Positions 1 to 7,735 are shown, counted from the first letter of the stretch. The stretch: DNA of 10,334 nucleotides from an uncultured Odoribacter sp. (GCA_934725835.1 CAKVCR010000081.1:1-10334); one strand, 5' to 3'. Notes: generated from the sequence alone by a model not told the origin. Numbers and translations are program-made.

Positions 1-2226
1 TAACAGACTAACCAACCAGTTATCTTTCAACCATGAGTAGTTATGGAAGTTTACACCGGCACCCACAGACCAGAAAGGAGCGAATCTCTTGTCTTCACCG
101 AATTTTGAAGAACCGTCCAAACGGAAAGACGCATCCAACAAATACACGTTGTTGTAAGAATAGTTAAGAGAAGCCAGCACACCCAATAAACGGCTCTTGT
201 CGGAAGAAACAGCCGACTTACGTGTCTGCTCTGCAGCATAAGTAGGAGAGTTCAAATTACTCAACTGGAATCCACGATACTCCATCGCTGTCGTTTTACT
301 ATGAGATTCCTGCACGTTCAATCCGGCTGTAGCATTAATGAAATGCTTGTCGATACCTTTATTGAAATAGAACATCGCATTGGTATTCCAAGTGAATCCC
401 TTGTCAGAAGAAGTTGTTAAAGTTCCTCTTTCACGAGTCGGAGATCCCTTGAAACTCGGATCTTTAGGATCGCTGAAGCTCTTCGTTTCAGAATCAGTTC
501 TTGTCATAGAAAGCTGTCCCTTAAACGAGAAGTTTTTAGTAAAATAGATATTGATACTGAAATTGTTAGTCAAGTCGTTCAATCTTGAGCGACCGGAAAA
601 ACTTCCCAATTTCTCAGCCCTGTAGAGAGGATTGGTTGTCTTGCCGTCTTTCAATGTCTCCAACAACTCGCCGTCGTTTGAATACGGAGCCCAGTACGGT
701 TGCAACTTAGCATAAGTATCAAAATTTCCATAAGGAGAATCCTGTGATTTAGTCACATTGAACGAAATAGAGTTCATAACCTGCAACCATGACTTATTGC
801 GGTAGTCCAGATTCAAACCAACACCTACATTGTCACGATAAGAATCAATCATGGCACCGTTGTGTGTTCCGTAGTTCAAATCCAAGCTATATCGGATACT
901 TTCAACACCACCGGAAACATTCATACTATGTGCATGGTTGAATACATTGTGCAGAGGCTGGGCCAGCCAATCGGTCTGCACGCCACGGCGCACCTCATTC
1001 ACCAAATCATTATAAGCGATATCTTTCTCCAACTGCATGCCAGGATCTCCGCTTTCTGCGATATACTTTCCGGACAAACGTTCCACTTCAACCTTTTCCC
1101 AGGCATTACACAAGTTATAATCTGACAAATCCGGTAATTCAACTCCGGCATTAAAATTATATGTCACTCTCAATTCTCCCGGTTTCGGTGCAACAGTAGT
1201 CACGACCACCACTCCGTTGGCAGCACGAGAACCGTATAGAGCTGTAGCGGCAGCATCTTTCAAGATAGTCATACTCTCAATGCGATTGATATCCATATCG
1301 TAGACTTTCTGTACAGATACTTCAAAGCCATCCATGATAAAAATAGGCAAGTTCGGATTATCCTTCAGAGAAGTTCTTTGCGAACGTCTGGCTTTCTCCA
1401 TTTCCAGACCACGATTCATACCGATACTACCCTCTCCGCGAATGGTGAACTCCGGCAAAGAGTTCGGGTCAGAACCAAACAATTTATTATCCTTAATACG
1501 GAATGAAGGGTCGAAAGCCTGCAGAGCAGCAATAACGTTTTTGTTATTTGTCTTCAACAACTGGTCTTTATTGACCGTAGTTGCATTACCTGTAAAACTC
1601 TCTTTTTTCAGTTTCATATATCCGGTTACAACCACCTCATCCAGTTCCTCCTTGGCAGTCTTCATCACCACATAAAACTCTTGCTGTCCCTTATATGCCA
1701 CTTCTTTCGGCTCCATACCGATAAAAGAGAATACCAATGCCAGATTGGCTGTTTCGGGCACTCTCATGGCAAACTGTCCATTGGCATCGGTCACAGCACC
1801 TACAGAGGTTCCCTTCACCAAAATGGTCACTCCGGGTAGCGGCTCTTTTTTTTCATCAACCACCTTTCCTTTCAAGAGCACCTCCTTGACTGTCTTTTGA
1901 GGTATTGTCGGTTTCAAAACAATCACATTGTCTTGAAACACATAAGTCAATGTCGTACCCTTCAGACAGACATTCAGAATAGTCCGGATATCGTCCCCCT
2001 GTACGTCAACATCCACCTTGCCGATTTTATCCAAATCCTCTTCATTATACATGAAAACAAACGATGTCTGGCGTTCTATCGCCCAAAGTACATCCTTCAG
2101 ACTGGCAGCCTTCATCGAAAGCGTCACCTGTTGCCCGTTCTGCGGGTAAACATTTGCATGAACATGCAACATTCCTAGCAGAACAAATACAAATGTCCAT
2201 CTAAACATAAGTCGCAATTTTTTCAT
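1..2226 (-). CDS. SusC/RagA-family TonB-linked outer-membrane transporter with STN domain (SusC1), 3' end outside window
   Basis: This is the N-terminal 742 codons of a TonB-dependent outer-membrane importer; the frame is open to base 1 with no stop, so most of the barrel C-terminus is off the window. Order of parts: signal peptide about 1-24 (hydrophobic WTFVFVLLGML, then HVHA); STN (secretin/TonB short N-terminal) domain about 35-105, from LSMKAASLKDVLWAIERQ to VIVLKP; carboxypeptidase-regulatory-like domain about 117-190 (GKVVDEKKEPLPGVTILVKG, then TDANGQF); a TonB-box-like stretch ELDEVVVTGY at 195-203; plug about 205-350 with SMTILKDAAATALYGSRAANG; then barrel strands. The ATG at 2226 gives a complete signal peptide; an ATG at 2208 would shorten it. 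The upstream region is A/T-rich without a clear Shine-Dalgarno, normal in this phylum. It follows the FecR gene, and the STN domain is the part expected to talk to FecR. It is a paralogue of the transporter at 7736-10334. The substrate is unknown. Confidence 0.96.
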   Translation of the reverse strand, partial: MKKLRLMFRWTFVFVLLGMLHVHANVYPQNGQQVTLSMKAASLKDVLWAIERQTSFVFMYNEEDLDKIGKVDVDVQGDDIRTILNVCLKGTTLTYVFQDNVIVLKPTIPQKTVKEVLLKGKVVDEKKEPLPGVTILVKGTSVGAVTDANGQFAMRVPETANLALVFSFIGMEPKEVAYKGQQEFYVVMKTAKEELDEVVVTGYMKLKKESFTGNATTVNKDQLLKTNNKNVIAALQAFDPSFRIKDNKLFGSDPNSLPEFTIRGEGSIGMNRGLEMEKARRSQRTSLKDNPNLPIFIMDGFEVSVQKVYDMDINRIESMTILKDAAATALYGSRAANGVVVVTTVAPKPGELRVTYNFNAGVELPDLSDYNLCNAWEKVEVERLSGKYIAESGDPGMQLEKDIAYNDLVNEVRRGVQTDWLAQPLHNVFNHAHSMNVSGGVESIRYSLDLNYGTHNGAMIDSYRDNVGVGLNLDYRNKSWLQVMNSISFNVTKSQDSPYGNFDTYAKLQPYWAPYSNDGELLETLKDGKTTNPLYRAEKLGSFSGRSRLNDLTNNFSINIYFTKNFSFKGQLSMTRTDSETKSFSDPKDPSFKGSPTRERGTLTTSSDKGFTWNTNAMFYFNKGIDKHFINATAGLNVQESHSKTTAMEYRGFQLSNLNSPTYAAEQTRKSAVSSDKSRLLGVLASLNYSYNNVYLLDASFRLDGSSKFGEDKRFAPFWSVGAGVNFHNYSWLKDNWLVSLL

Positions 2227-2249
2227 AAATTTGTAATTTGATTTTTATG

Positions 2250-2279
2250 TTGATTATTTTGACAAGACAAAATGGTCAA
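2250..2279 (-). other. Weak stem-loop in the fecR-susC1 leader
   Basis: An imperfect inverted repeat lies in the 84-base gap just upstream of SusC1. Inner arms are 2256-2261 and 2268-2273 (6 bp around a 6-nt loop). Outer arms are 2250-2253 and 2276-2279 (4 bp). They are separated by a 2x2 internal mismatch that reads C-A on the coding-strand RNA. It is AT-rich, so it may be a chance structure. It could tune translation of SusC1. No convincing -33 TTTG / -7 TAnnTTTG promoter pair was found in this gap. Confidence 0.3.
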
Positions 2280-2281
2280 TC

Positions 2282-2307
2282 GGTAGGGATGCTGCAACAT
2301 CCCTACC
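2282..2307 (-). promoter_or_regulatory. Perfect 10-bp hairpin between fecR and susC1
   Basis: Arms GGTAGGGATG (2282-2291) and CATCCCTACC (2298-2307) are perfect reverse complements around a 6-nt loop. The hairpin starts three bases after the fecR stop codon. On the transcribed (minus) strand it is followed by CGATTGACC and not by a U-tract, so it does not look like a complete intrinsic terminator in the operon direction. Likely roles are an mRNA processing or stabilising element, or an attenuating structure that makes SusC1 and FecR levels differ. On the plus strand it is followed by five T, so it could also stop antisense transcription. The structure is certain in sequence; its role is inferred. 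Confidence 0.6.
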
Positions 2308-2310
2308 TTT

Positions 2311-3513
2311 TTATCTGCCTCGTCTGATTCTTAAAACTTTTCCATTTCTATCTATTTTTATACGTCCGTTCGCTTCAAAAATGCGCAGAATGGGATCTAT
2401 TGATTCGTCACGTCCTACATTAAATCCGAAGCGATAATCCTTCACTTCTTGGTTTTCATAAAACACCGTTACATCATACCAACGTTCAATGGCATGCATA
2501 ATGTCTTCCAGCCGAACATCCCGAAAACGGAAACCGGCATCCTTCCAAGCCACGATATAGCTGACGTCAACCGTCTTGATTTCCTGCTTCCCGGTATTTT
2601 TGTCCAATAAGAACTGCTCATTCGGCTGTAATATCCTCTGACGGACTCCGGGACCGGAAACAGCCACCTTGCCTTCAACCAAGGTTGTGTGTACACTCAT
2701 ATCGTTGTCATAATCCGCTACATTAAAACGGGTTCCCAACACTTCAATGTTGTAATAGGAAGTTTTCACAATAAAAGGTCTTGCCGCATCTTTTGCAACC
2801 TCGAAATAAGCCTCTCCATGCAACTCTACCTCACGAGTATCTCCTGCAAACCGAACCGGATAACTCAAAACTGTTTCCGAGTTCAAATGAACAACAGTCC
2901 CGTCGCTAAGGGTAAGTTTAAACTCACCCCCACGAGGAACAGTCACCTTATTAAAAACCGCTTTTTCGACAGCTTGCACCAAACTGTCTTTATAAACCAA
3001 ATTGCCACCCTGATTAAAAATATTTGTAGCCGATTGTTTTTCTACAATCCCCCCCTTCGTCTTTTCCAAATCCACGACTTTCCCATCTGCCAACGTCAAC
3101 ATCGCACGCGTACCGCCCTGCACCACTTCATTTTGTGCCACCATCTCCTGCTCTTCTGTTTTCTGCTCCCAATATAACATTGCAGCCACACCAACTCCGC
3201 AAACCAAGGCCACTACTGCAACCCAACGCAAAACACGGCGATGCATTTGTATCTGCCTGCCTGTTGTTCTCTGACGCCGCTTCTGTAATAATTTCTCCCA
3301 TCCGACCGACTTGTCGAACTTGGTAGCATTCTTTTGAAACGCTTCGCGATTACGCTCATCTAAAATACGTTCATAAAGATTCCGGTTGCCTTCCGACTCC
3401 GACAACCATTCATCCAAACTGCTTCTGTTCTCTTCAGAACAATCTCCCGACAATACATGAGCAATCTTTTTCGCTATCTCAAAATCCTTTTCTGTATTTA
3501 TGCCTTTTTCCAT
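2311..3513 (-). CDS. FecR-family anti-sigma factor with DUF4974 C-terminal domain
   Basis: A 400-residue inner-membrane regulator that in this family holds an ECF sigma factor inactive until an outer-membrane SusC/TonB protein reports substrate. Residues 1-90 form a charged cytoplasmic domain with the CSEENRSSLDEWLSES helix-turn typical of the sigma-binding region. One membrane helix spans about 93-115 (VLRWVAVVALVCGVGVAAML). The periplasmic FecR domain covers about 188-286, with VTVPRGGEFKLTLSDGTVVH, the LHGEAYFEVAKD motif and FIVKTSYYNIEVLGTRFNV. The DUF4974 domain covers about 327-397 and has an STN-like fold in characterised relatives. Length is normal for Bacteroidetes FecR proteins. The start at 3513 is the first Met; AAGGA sits only two bases before it. 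The neighbour downstream, SusC1, carries an STN domain and is the likely partner. Oddly, no sigma factor gene lies immediately upstream; a terminator and the PKD-like gene do. Confidence 0.95.
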   Translation of the reverse strand: MEKGINTEKDFEIAKKIAHVLSGDCSEENRSSLDEWLSESEGNRNLYERILDERNREAFQKNATKFDKSVGWEKLLQKRRQRTTGRQIQMHRRVLRWVAVVALVCGVGVAAMLYWEQKTEEQEMVAQNEVVQGGTRAMLTLADGKVVDLEKTKGGIVEKQSATNIFNQGGNLVYKDSLVQAVEKAVFNKVTVPRGGEFKLTLSDGTVVHLNSETVLSYPVRFAGDTREVELHGEAYFEVAKDAARPFIVKTSYYNIEVLGTRFNVADYDNDMSVHTTLVEGKVAVSGPGVRQRILQPNEQFLLDKNTGKQEIKTVDVSYIVAWKDAGFRFRDVRLEDIMHAIERWYDVTVFYENQEVKDYRFGFNVGRDESIDPILRIFEANGRIKIDRNGKVLRIRRGR

Positions 3514-3562
3514 GTTCCTTATAACAAACTCCGTTTATAATAAGACACAAAAAGGCATTTTT

Positions 3563-3590
3563 ATGGGGAAGCCCATCCCCACTTTTTTTT
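3563..3590. other. GC-rich hairpin with T-run upstream of fecR
   Basis: TGGGG (3564-3568) pairs with CCCCA (3577-3581) around an 8-nt loop; an alternative fold pairs ATGGG (3563-3567) with CCCAT (3572-3576). On the plus strand eight T follow almost at once (3583-3590), which resembles a small intrinsic terminator reading towards module 2, although no plus-strand gene precedes it. On the minus strand it lies in the fecR leader, about 50 bases before the start codon. It may block antisense transcription or shape the fecR 5' UTR. Confidence 0.35.
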
Positions 3591-3599
3591 CAAAACAAC

Positions 3600-3661
3600 A
3601 AAAAAAAACGTTGGCAGAATTAAATACGCACTAAATATGCACTAATTTAATTCTGCCAACG
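3600..3661 (-). terminator. Intrinsic terminator of the SusC2-SusD-DUF4843-PKD operon
   Basis: A perfect 17-bp inverted repeat pairs 3609-3625 with 3645-3661 (arm CGTTGGCAGAATTAAAT) around a 19-nt loop. On the minus strand the stem is followed directly by nine T (A9 at 3600-3608 on the plus strand), then GTTGTTTTG. It begins 15 bases after the stop codon of the PKD-like gene, so its position and orientation fit the end of the module 2 transcript. The loop contains two copies of TAGTGC, which is more sequence than a terminator needs. It separates module 2 from fecR. Confidence 0.92.
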
Positions 3662-3676
3662 GGTAAATAAATATTT

Positions 3677-5353
3677 TTAATAACGGTCGCCGGATGAACT
3701 AAAAGCATCAACTTCTTTTACAGAAACAATACTACCTCCCAAATCAAACTCCTTCAACAACTCCGGATTCTCTTTCATCGTTTTAGCATCGTAAAACAGC
3801 AATTTACCTTTTCCCGTCCCAACGACCAAATATTCATAATCTCTATAAACAGTATAATTCATATATGTCACTTTATCACCACTGTTTAAAGTGATAAAAG
3901 GATGGTCGCTCATTTCGTTCTTCTTCACATAGCGTATCTCATGACCATTGGCATACAAAATATAATTGTTTTTAGGGTTAGCATTATAAGATGATGCCCC
4001 AGCTGTAAGAATCACAGAATTTTCATCCAACGGCCGTCCCGGAAACTCCTCATCCTGAACCCCGGAAACTTTTGCCAACAACCCGTCATTATTGTTTACA
4101 GCATAAATTCCCCAACGCGTCTTACCATCAGCTCCATTGTAAAAAACATTCATCAAACTATAATAAGGTCCCAAAAAACCCGCAGAGGCAAAACCTGCAT
4201 AAGAAGCATAAATAAATTTAACTCCATCCGGGAATTGCCACGCCGGACACATACCTTCCATAGATACTCCGGGCGTTATTTTTGCCGGTACTAATTTAGA
4301 CAACTGGTACTGAGTTCCAACAGGAAAATTTCCTCCCCAAGGGGTCGACGCAACTTCTCCACTCTGATAAAAAACGATAGTCAACATTCTGTTATTTTTT
4401 TCATCATAGCAGGGGATACAGGAAAAACCGATTTGAGGTTGTCCAAAAGAAGTAACTTTATATCCCTTTTCATCTGCCACCAATGGTGTTGACACGAAAT
4501 TACCTCCAAGATTATTCATGGACATCATTCTTCTGTAAATTTTTCCGTCCTCCATAGCAATAAAACTTTGCACACCGGAAGTTGTCATTGACGCATAAGC
4601 ATCTATACGAGTCACCGGTTTAAAACCGGACGGGACAGGAGAAAAATCCTCCTGCAACTCTCCAACTTTCAACATACTCTCACAATTAAATTCATACGCC
4701 ACCTGATCCGTCATCACAGAAACAGCACCCAATACGCCGATATTGGTCAGATTATTCCCCATCCCCATGGATAACGGTTTGCCGGGAATATCAGCCCCAT
4801 AAGTATTAAAATAAATATCATCCGACAATTTAAAGTCCATCTTGGACGTTTCCTGATTTCTGGAAGACTTTATATAAGACAATTTCGAATTCCCGCCTTT
4901 CTCCGATAATATAATCCAGTCACCATGCGTATTGGTCGGACTTATCTGCACAAAAGTCCTCACCATATAAGCAATACCCGTCTCCTTTTCAATAATGCCA
5001 AACGTGCCGTTCACTCCGGTTTTGGGATATTCCGATAATTTAATCAGATTCATCAATTTTTCCGTCTCTATTTCAAAATCAGCCTCTTCACTCAATACGA
5101 CCCCGTTCACTTTCCATTCATAACGTACATCTGCAGCACGCGCAGCCGAATCTCCCTGCCATGTAAAAAAGGGAGTACTCTTAAACTTCGCCATTTCACC
5201 GGCACGACATTCTACCCATATTGTATTCGTTCCCCCCTTCAATTTCCACACGGGCTCATTAAGTTTCGCATAATCATACGAACCCTTATCATCCATACAA
5301 CTTAAAAATGCCAATGTCAACAAACTGCCTATTAGCCAATTGATATATTTCAT
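3677..5353 (-). CDS. PKD-like family surface lipoprotein
   Basis: A 558-residue lipoprotein, last gene of the module 2 operon. The signal peptide ends in a lipobox, LAFLSC, with the lipidated Cys at 19 and MDDKGSYDY after it; the acidic residues fit a Bacteroidetes surface-export signal. Residues about 25-140 match the PKD-like family seen beside SusCD pairs (NEPVWKL, then YEWKVNGVVLSEEADFEI and IAYMVRTFVQISPTNTHGDW). Residues about 143-550 contain roughly seven repeated beta-rich units, such as GDWIILSEKGGNSKLSYIK, QSFIAMEDGKIYRRM, NYILYANGHEIRYVKK and YLVVGTGKGKLLFYDAKTM, which suggest a beta-propeller; this is my inference. It starts 19 bases after the DUF4843 gene and is followed by a strong terminator. 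The likely role is an accessory ligand-binding subunit on the SusCD complex. No catalytic motif was seen. Confidence 0.88.
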   Translation of the reverse strand: MKYINWLIGSLLTLAFLSCMDDKGSYDYAKLNEPVWKLKGGTNTIWVECRAGEMAKFKSTPFFTWQGDSAARAADVRYEWKVNGVVLSEEADFEIETEKLMNLIKLSEYPKTGVNGTFGIIEKETGIAYMVRTFVQISPTNTHGDWIILSEKGGNSKLSYIKSSRNQETSKMDFKLSDDIYFNTYGADIPGKPLSMGMGNNLTNIGVLGAVSVMTDQVAYEFNCESMLKVGELQEDFSPVPSGFKPVTRIDAYASMTTSGVQSFIAMEDGKIYRRMMSMNNLGGNFVSTPLVADEKGYKVTSFGQPQIGFSCIPCYDEKNNRMLTIVFYQSGEVASTPWGGNFPVGTQYQLSKLVPAKITPGVSMEGMCPAWQFPDGVKFIYASYAGFASAGFLGPYYSLMNVFYNGADGKTRWGIYAVNNNDGLLAKVSGVQDEEFPGRPLDENSVILTAGASSYNANPKNNYILYANGHEIRYVKKNEMSDHPFITLNSGDKVTYMNYTVYRDYEYLVVGTGKGKLLFYDAKTMKENPELLKEFDLGGSIVSVKEVDAFSSSGDRY

Positions 5354-5372
5354 AGCTCTAATTTTTACTGAT

Positions 5373-6158
5373 TTATACTTTCAAAGAATCCAGAATCTTT
5401 TTATATTCTGCACCATGTTCCGGATCGTTCAAATGATCCAACAACCATTGTTTGAACTCAGTCACCATTGCAATTGCTCTTGCCGGATAATTCTTTATCA
5501 GATTTTCATTGAACTCTCCTTCGGTATCCACCACCTGTAAGAACAATTTATATTTTTCATAAGAATATGCTCCCAATAGCGTCCATTCCACTTCATGAGT
5601 CCACCAATCAGGCTTCGCCTCCACTTCACTCCATACAATCACAGCCCTCCGCCGCTCGTACTGTCCCAAATCTACATCTGCATTCGGCACCAGTTCGACC
5701 ACCAATCTCACCCCATCCGTGCCTAAGTCTGCTAAACGGCCACTGTGCAACACAGACACTTCAATTGTATCTTTCACCTCCTTCATATCTGTCGGGAGTG
5801 CCCTTTTACGAAAAGTATATTCTTTTTCCAACCTATACTCTTCCGGCTTTGCCGTTGTTCCCTCTTCCACCGTTTTCAACCCAAAATGCAAATCTTTTTC
5901 CAATTCCAAGCCGGAAAGATTCACCACCAATTTTACTTTTATCTCCTTCGTATTTTCCGGAAAAAAGAAAAAAGAGGTCCTTGTAGTATCCGCCTCTTCT
6001 GTTCCCGGATACAATGCATTCATATAAAATTTTTCAAAATATATCTGATTCCTTCCCTCAAAAACAGCTATATCTTTTTCTCCACAGGCAGAAACGACAC
6101 CTGCCAGTAAAGTCACAATAAACAATAAACGAATTTTCATAGTATTGATTTTTGACAT
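5373..6158 (-). CDS. DUF4843 domain-containing lipoprotein
   Basis: A 261-residue lipoprotein, third gene of the operon. The lipobox VVSAC places the lipidated Cys at 25, followed by GEKD. The ATG at 6140 (residue 7, MKIRLLFIVTLLAG) would give a more usual short signal peptide and may be the true start; neither candidate has a clear ribosome-binding site. The body matches DUF4843: NQIYFEKF near 37-44, TSFFFFPENTKEIKVKLVV near 61-79, then a beta-rich region, and the C-terminal PDWWTHEVEWTLLGAYSYEKY near 188-208 that typifies the family. DUF4843 proteins have no known enzyme activity and occur almost only downstream of SusD genes. The likely role is a surface accessory subunit of the importer. 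Gaps are 10 bases to SusD and 19 to the PKD-like gene, implying co-transcription. Confidence 0.9.
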   Translation of the reverse strand: MSKINTMKIRLLFIVTLLAGVVSACGEKDIAVFEGRNQIYFEKFYMNALYPGTEEADTTRTSFFFFPENTKEIKVKLVVNLSGLELEKDLHFGLKTVEEGTTAKPEEYRLEKEYTFRKRALPTDMKEVKDTIEVSVLHSGRLADLGTDGVRLVVELVPNADVDLGQYERRRAVIVWSEVEAKPDWWTHEVEWTLLGAYSYEKYKLFLQVVDTEGEFNENLIKNYPARAIAMVTEFKQWLLDHLNDPEHGAEYKKILDSLKV

Positions 6159-6168
6159 TTATAAATCA

Positions 6169-7731
6169 TTATTTCTGATCTTTCGGCAATGGTAATGAAG
6201 CCTCTCCTCTTGTCAACTTGTGCATTTCTCCATTCAAATTGAAAGCTGCATCCAAACGTTTATACAAGAAAAACAACTGTCCTTCAGAAATCCACTCCCT
6301 TCTGGCATCCCCAATCAAATCTATCAAAAACTCCTCCCAACTGTTTCCTACTGCCAGACGACCCAATTGACGATCGGCACGAATATTATTCAAAATTCCA
6401 TACGCTTCTCCATAATTTCCATTCCGGGCATGGCATTCTGCCAATATATAATTCATTTCTGTCAAACGAATTACCGGTGAAATTCTTAAATGTTCTGCAA
6501 CATCCGGATTTTTACTATATACATACCATTTCGCAGAAACGGGAATCACCTCCAATGCCGGGAAAATCATATTCTTCGAACGGACATCCGTAGCCCACTC
6601 CTCAACACCTCTATTCGTGAACAATTCCACTCTCTTCAATTGAAAATAATTGCTTGCCAAAGGTGTCCCATCTTCCGTCTTGCTACTCAAGTTAAAATAA
6701 GACTTTATTCCCGCTCCCTCATAAGCCTTTTCATTATAAGCTGCAAAAATCAAACTCGACTTTAATTTAAAATCACTTTTCTGGTCAAAATCTGCAATAG
6801 ACGTTCCATTATTGACCGTCACTCCGGCAAAATCATCCTGATAAAATGGAGTCCCGCTCTTTTTCCCATATTCTACAACCTCTGATGCACATCTAAAGGC
6901 ATCCTCATTCTTCCCGGCATATTGATATACTCTTGCCAATAATGCTGTTATGGAATAATAAGTCAATCGGTAACCTCTTCCGGCAAAAAAATCCCCATAA
7001 TTAAAAGAAGGTCCGGCAAGTATATTCGCTTTAGACATTCTCATTTTTCCAGAACTGCTGGCTAAAACACCGGCATCGGTTGTATCAAAATCCGCTACCA
7101 GACTTTTAGCTTTCACCAGGTCCCTCTCCACTTTGTCCAAAAACGGAGCCACTTTTATACTCTCCGGATGAATTTCAGGATAAGTCTCCACATACGGCAC
7201 ATACGTCTGCCCGTCATCATTGACAGGAGCCGGAGCAAACAGACGCAACATATCAAAATGCATCAATGCACGACATGCGTATGCCTCTCCCATTATCATT
7301 TTCTTCTCCATTTCTCCTTTTTCAAACAAATGAGCATCTGTCTGTTCAATGTGTTGAATCAAATCATTCGCATTGGCAATCATTTTAAAAGCCACTGTCC
7401 AAATATTATCTATATAATCCACCAAAGAGACGTCATCGTATTCAAACTTTGACGCTTTAATATAATGCGTCGTCGTAAAAATATCCTTATTGCTTAAATC
7501 GTATTGTTGCGACATACAGTCAACCAAGCCAAAAGACAATTCCCTGCCATACAAATCCGGACGTCCCATCGCCTGATACAAACCATTTAATGCCGTACGG
7601 TAGCCTTCGCCTTTACCATATAATTGCGAGGCGGTAATTTCTCCTTCCTGTTGCAAATCCAGCCATTTTTCACATGAAACGAACGACATGGAAATTGCCA
7701 CCAATATCATTGCATACTTCTTCATATTCAT
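6169..7731 (-). CDS. RagB/SusD-family outer-membrane lipoprotein
   Basis: A 520-residue SusD-type lipoprotein, the substrate-binding lid that sits on its SusC barrel at the cell surface. The signal peptide ends at lipobox SFVSC (Cys20), followed by EKWLDLQQEGEITASQLY, the standard SusD start. The motif ALMHFDMLRLFAPAPVND (155-172) and the helical TPR-like segments near 255-290 (YSITALLARVYQYAGKNEDA) and 423-455 (LTEMNYILAECHARNGNYG) are SusD hallmarks, as is RREWISEGQLFFLYKRLD (477-494). The protein ends just after the family's terminal LPLP motif, as LPLPKDQK, with little tail. The ATG at 7731 is four bases beyond the SusC2 stop; a second ATG at 7725 (MKKYAM) is equally plausible. The four-base spacing indicates coupled expression with SusC2. 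The substrate is not predictable here. Confidence 0.96.
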   Translation of the reverse strand: MNMKKYAMILVAISMSFVSCEKWLDLQQEGEITASQLYGKGEGYRTALNGLYQAMGRPDLYGRELSFGLVDCMSQQYDLSNKDIFTTTHYIKASKFEYDDVSLVDYIDNIWTVAFKMIANANDLIQHIEQTDAHLFEKGEMEKKMIMGEAYACRALMHFDMLRLFAPAPVNDDGQTYVPYVETYPEIHPESIKVAPFLDKVERDLVKAKSLVADFDTTDAGVLASSSGKMRMSKANILAGPSFNYGDFFAGRGYRLTYYSITALLARVYQYAGKNEDAFRCASEVVEYGKKSGTPFYQDDFAGVTVNNGTSIADFDQKSDFKLKSSLIFAAYNEKAYEGAGIKSYFNLSSKTEDGTPLASNYFQLKRVELFTNRGVEEWATDVRSKNMIFPALEVIPVSAKWYVYSKNPDVAEHLRISPVIRLTEMNYILAECHARNGNYGEAYGILNNIRADRQLGRLAVGNSWEEFLIDLIGDARREWISEGQLFFLYKRLDAAFNLNGEMHKLTRGEASLPLPKDQK

Positions 7732-7735
7732 ATTC

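Noticed and set aside
862..1675. Open frames on the plus strand opposite SusC1
   Set aside because: They are antisense to a continuous, strongly conserved SusC reading frame, have no recognisable domain and no ribosome-binding site.
1..2226. Frameshift or pseudogene status of SusC1
   Set aside because: I translated it from 2226 to base 1 and found 742 uninterrupted codons aligning end to end with SusC2; it is simply cut by the window.
2254..2279. Promoter for susC1 in the fecR-susC1 gap
   Set aside because: No TTTG and TAnnTTTG pair with suitable spacing is visible on the minus strand, so no promoter is called.
2689..3326. Plus-strand frames of 162 and 63 codons opposite fecR
   Set aside because: The fecR frame on the other strand accounts for the whole stretch with clear domains; the antisense products look like random Cys/His-rich translation.
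5567..6110. Overlapping plus-strand frames opposite the DUF4843 gene, some Pro/Ser-rich
   Set aside because: Three frames overlap one another on the same strand and mirror codon bias of the minus-strand lipoprotein gene; no family resemblance.
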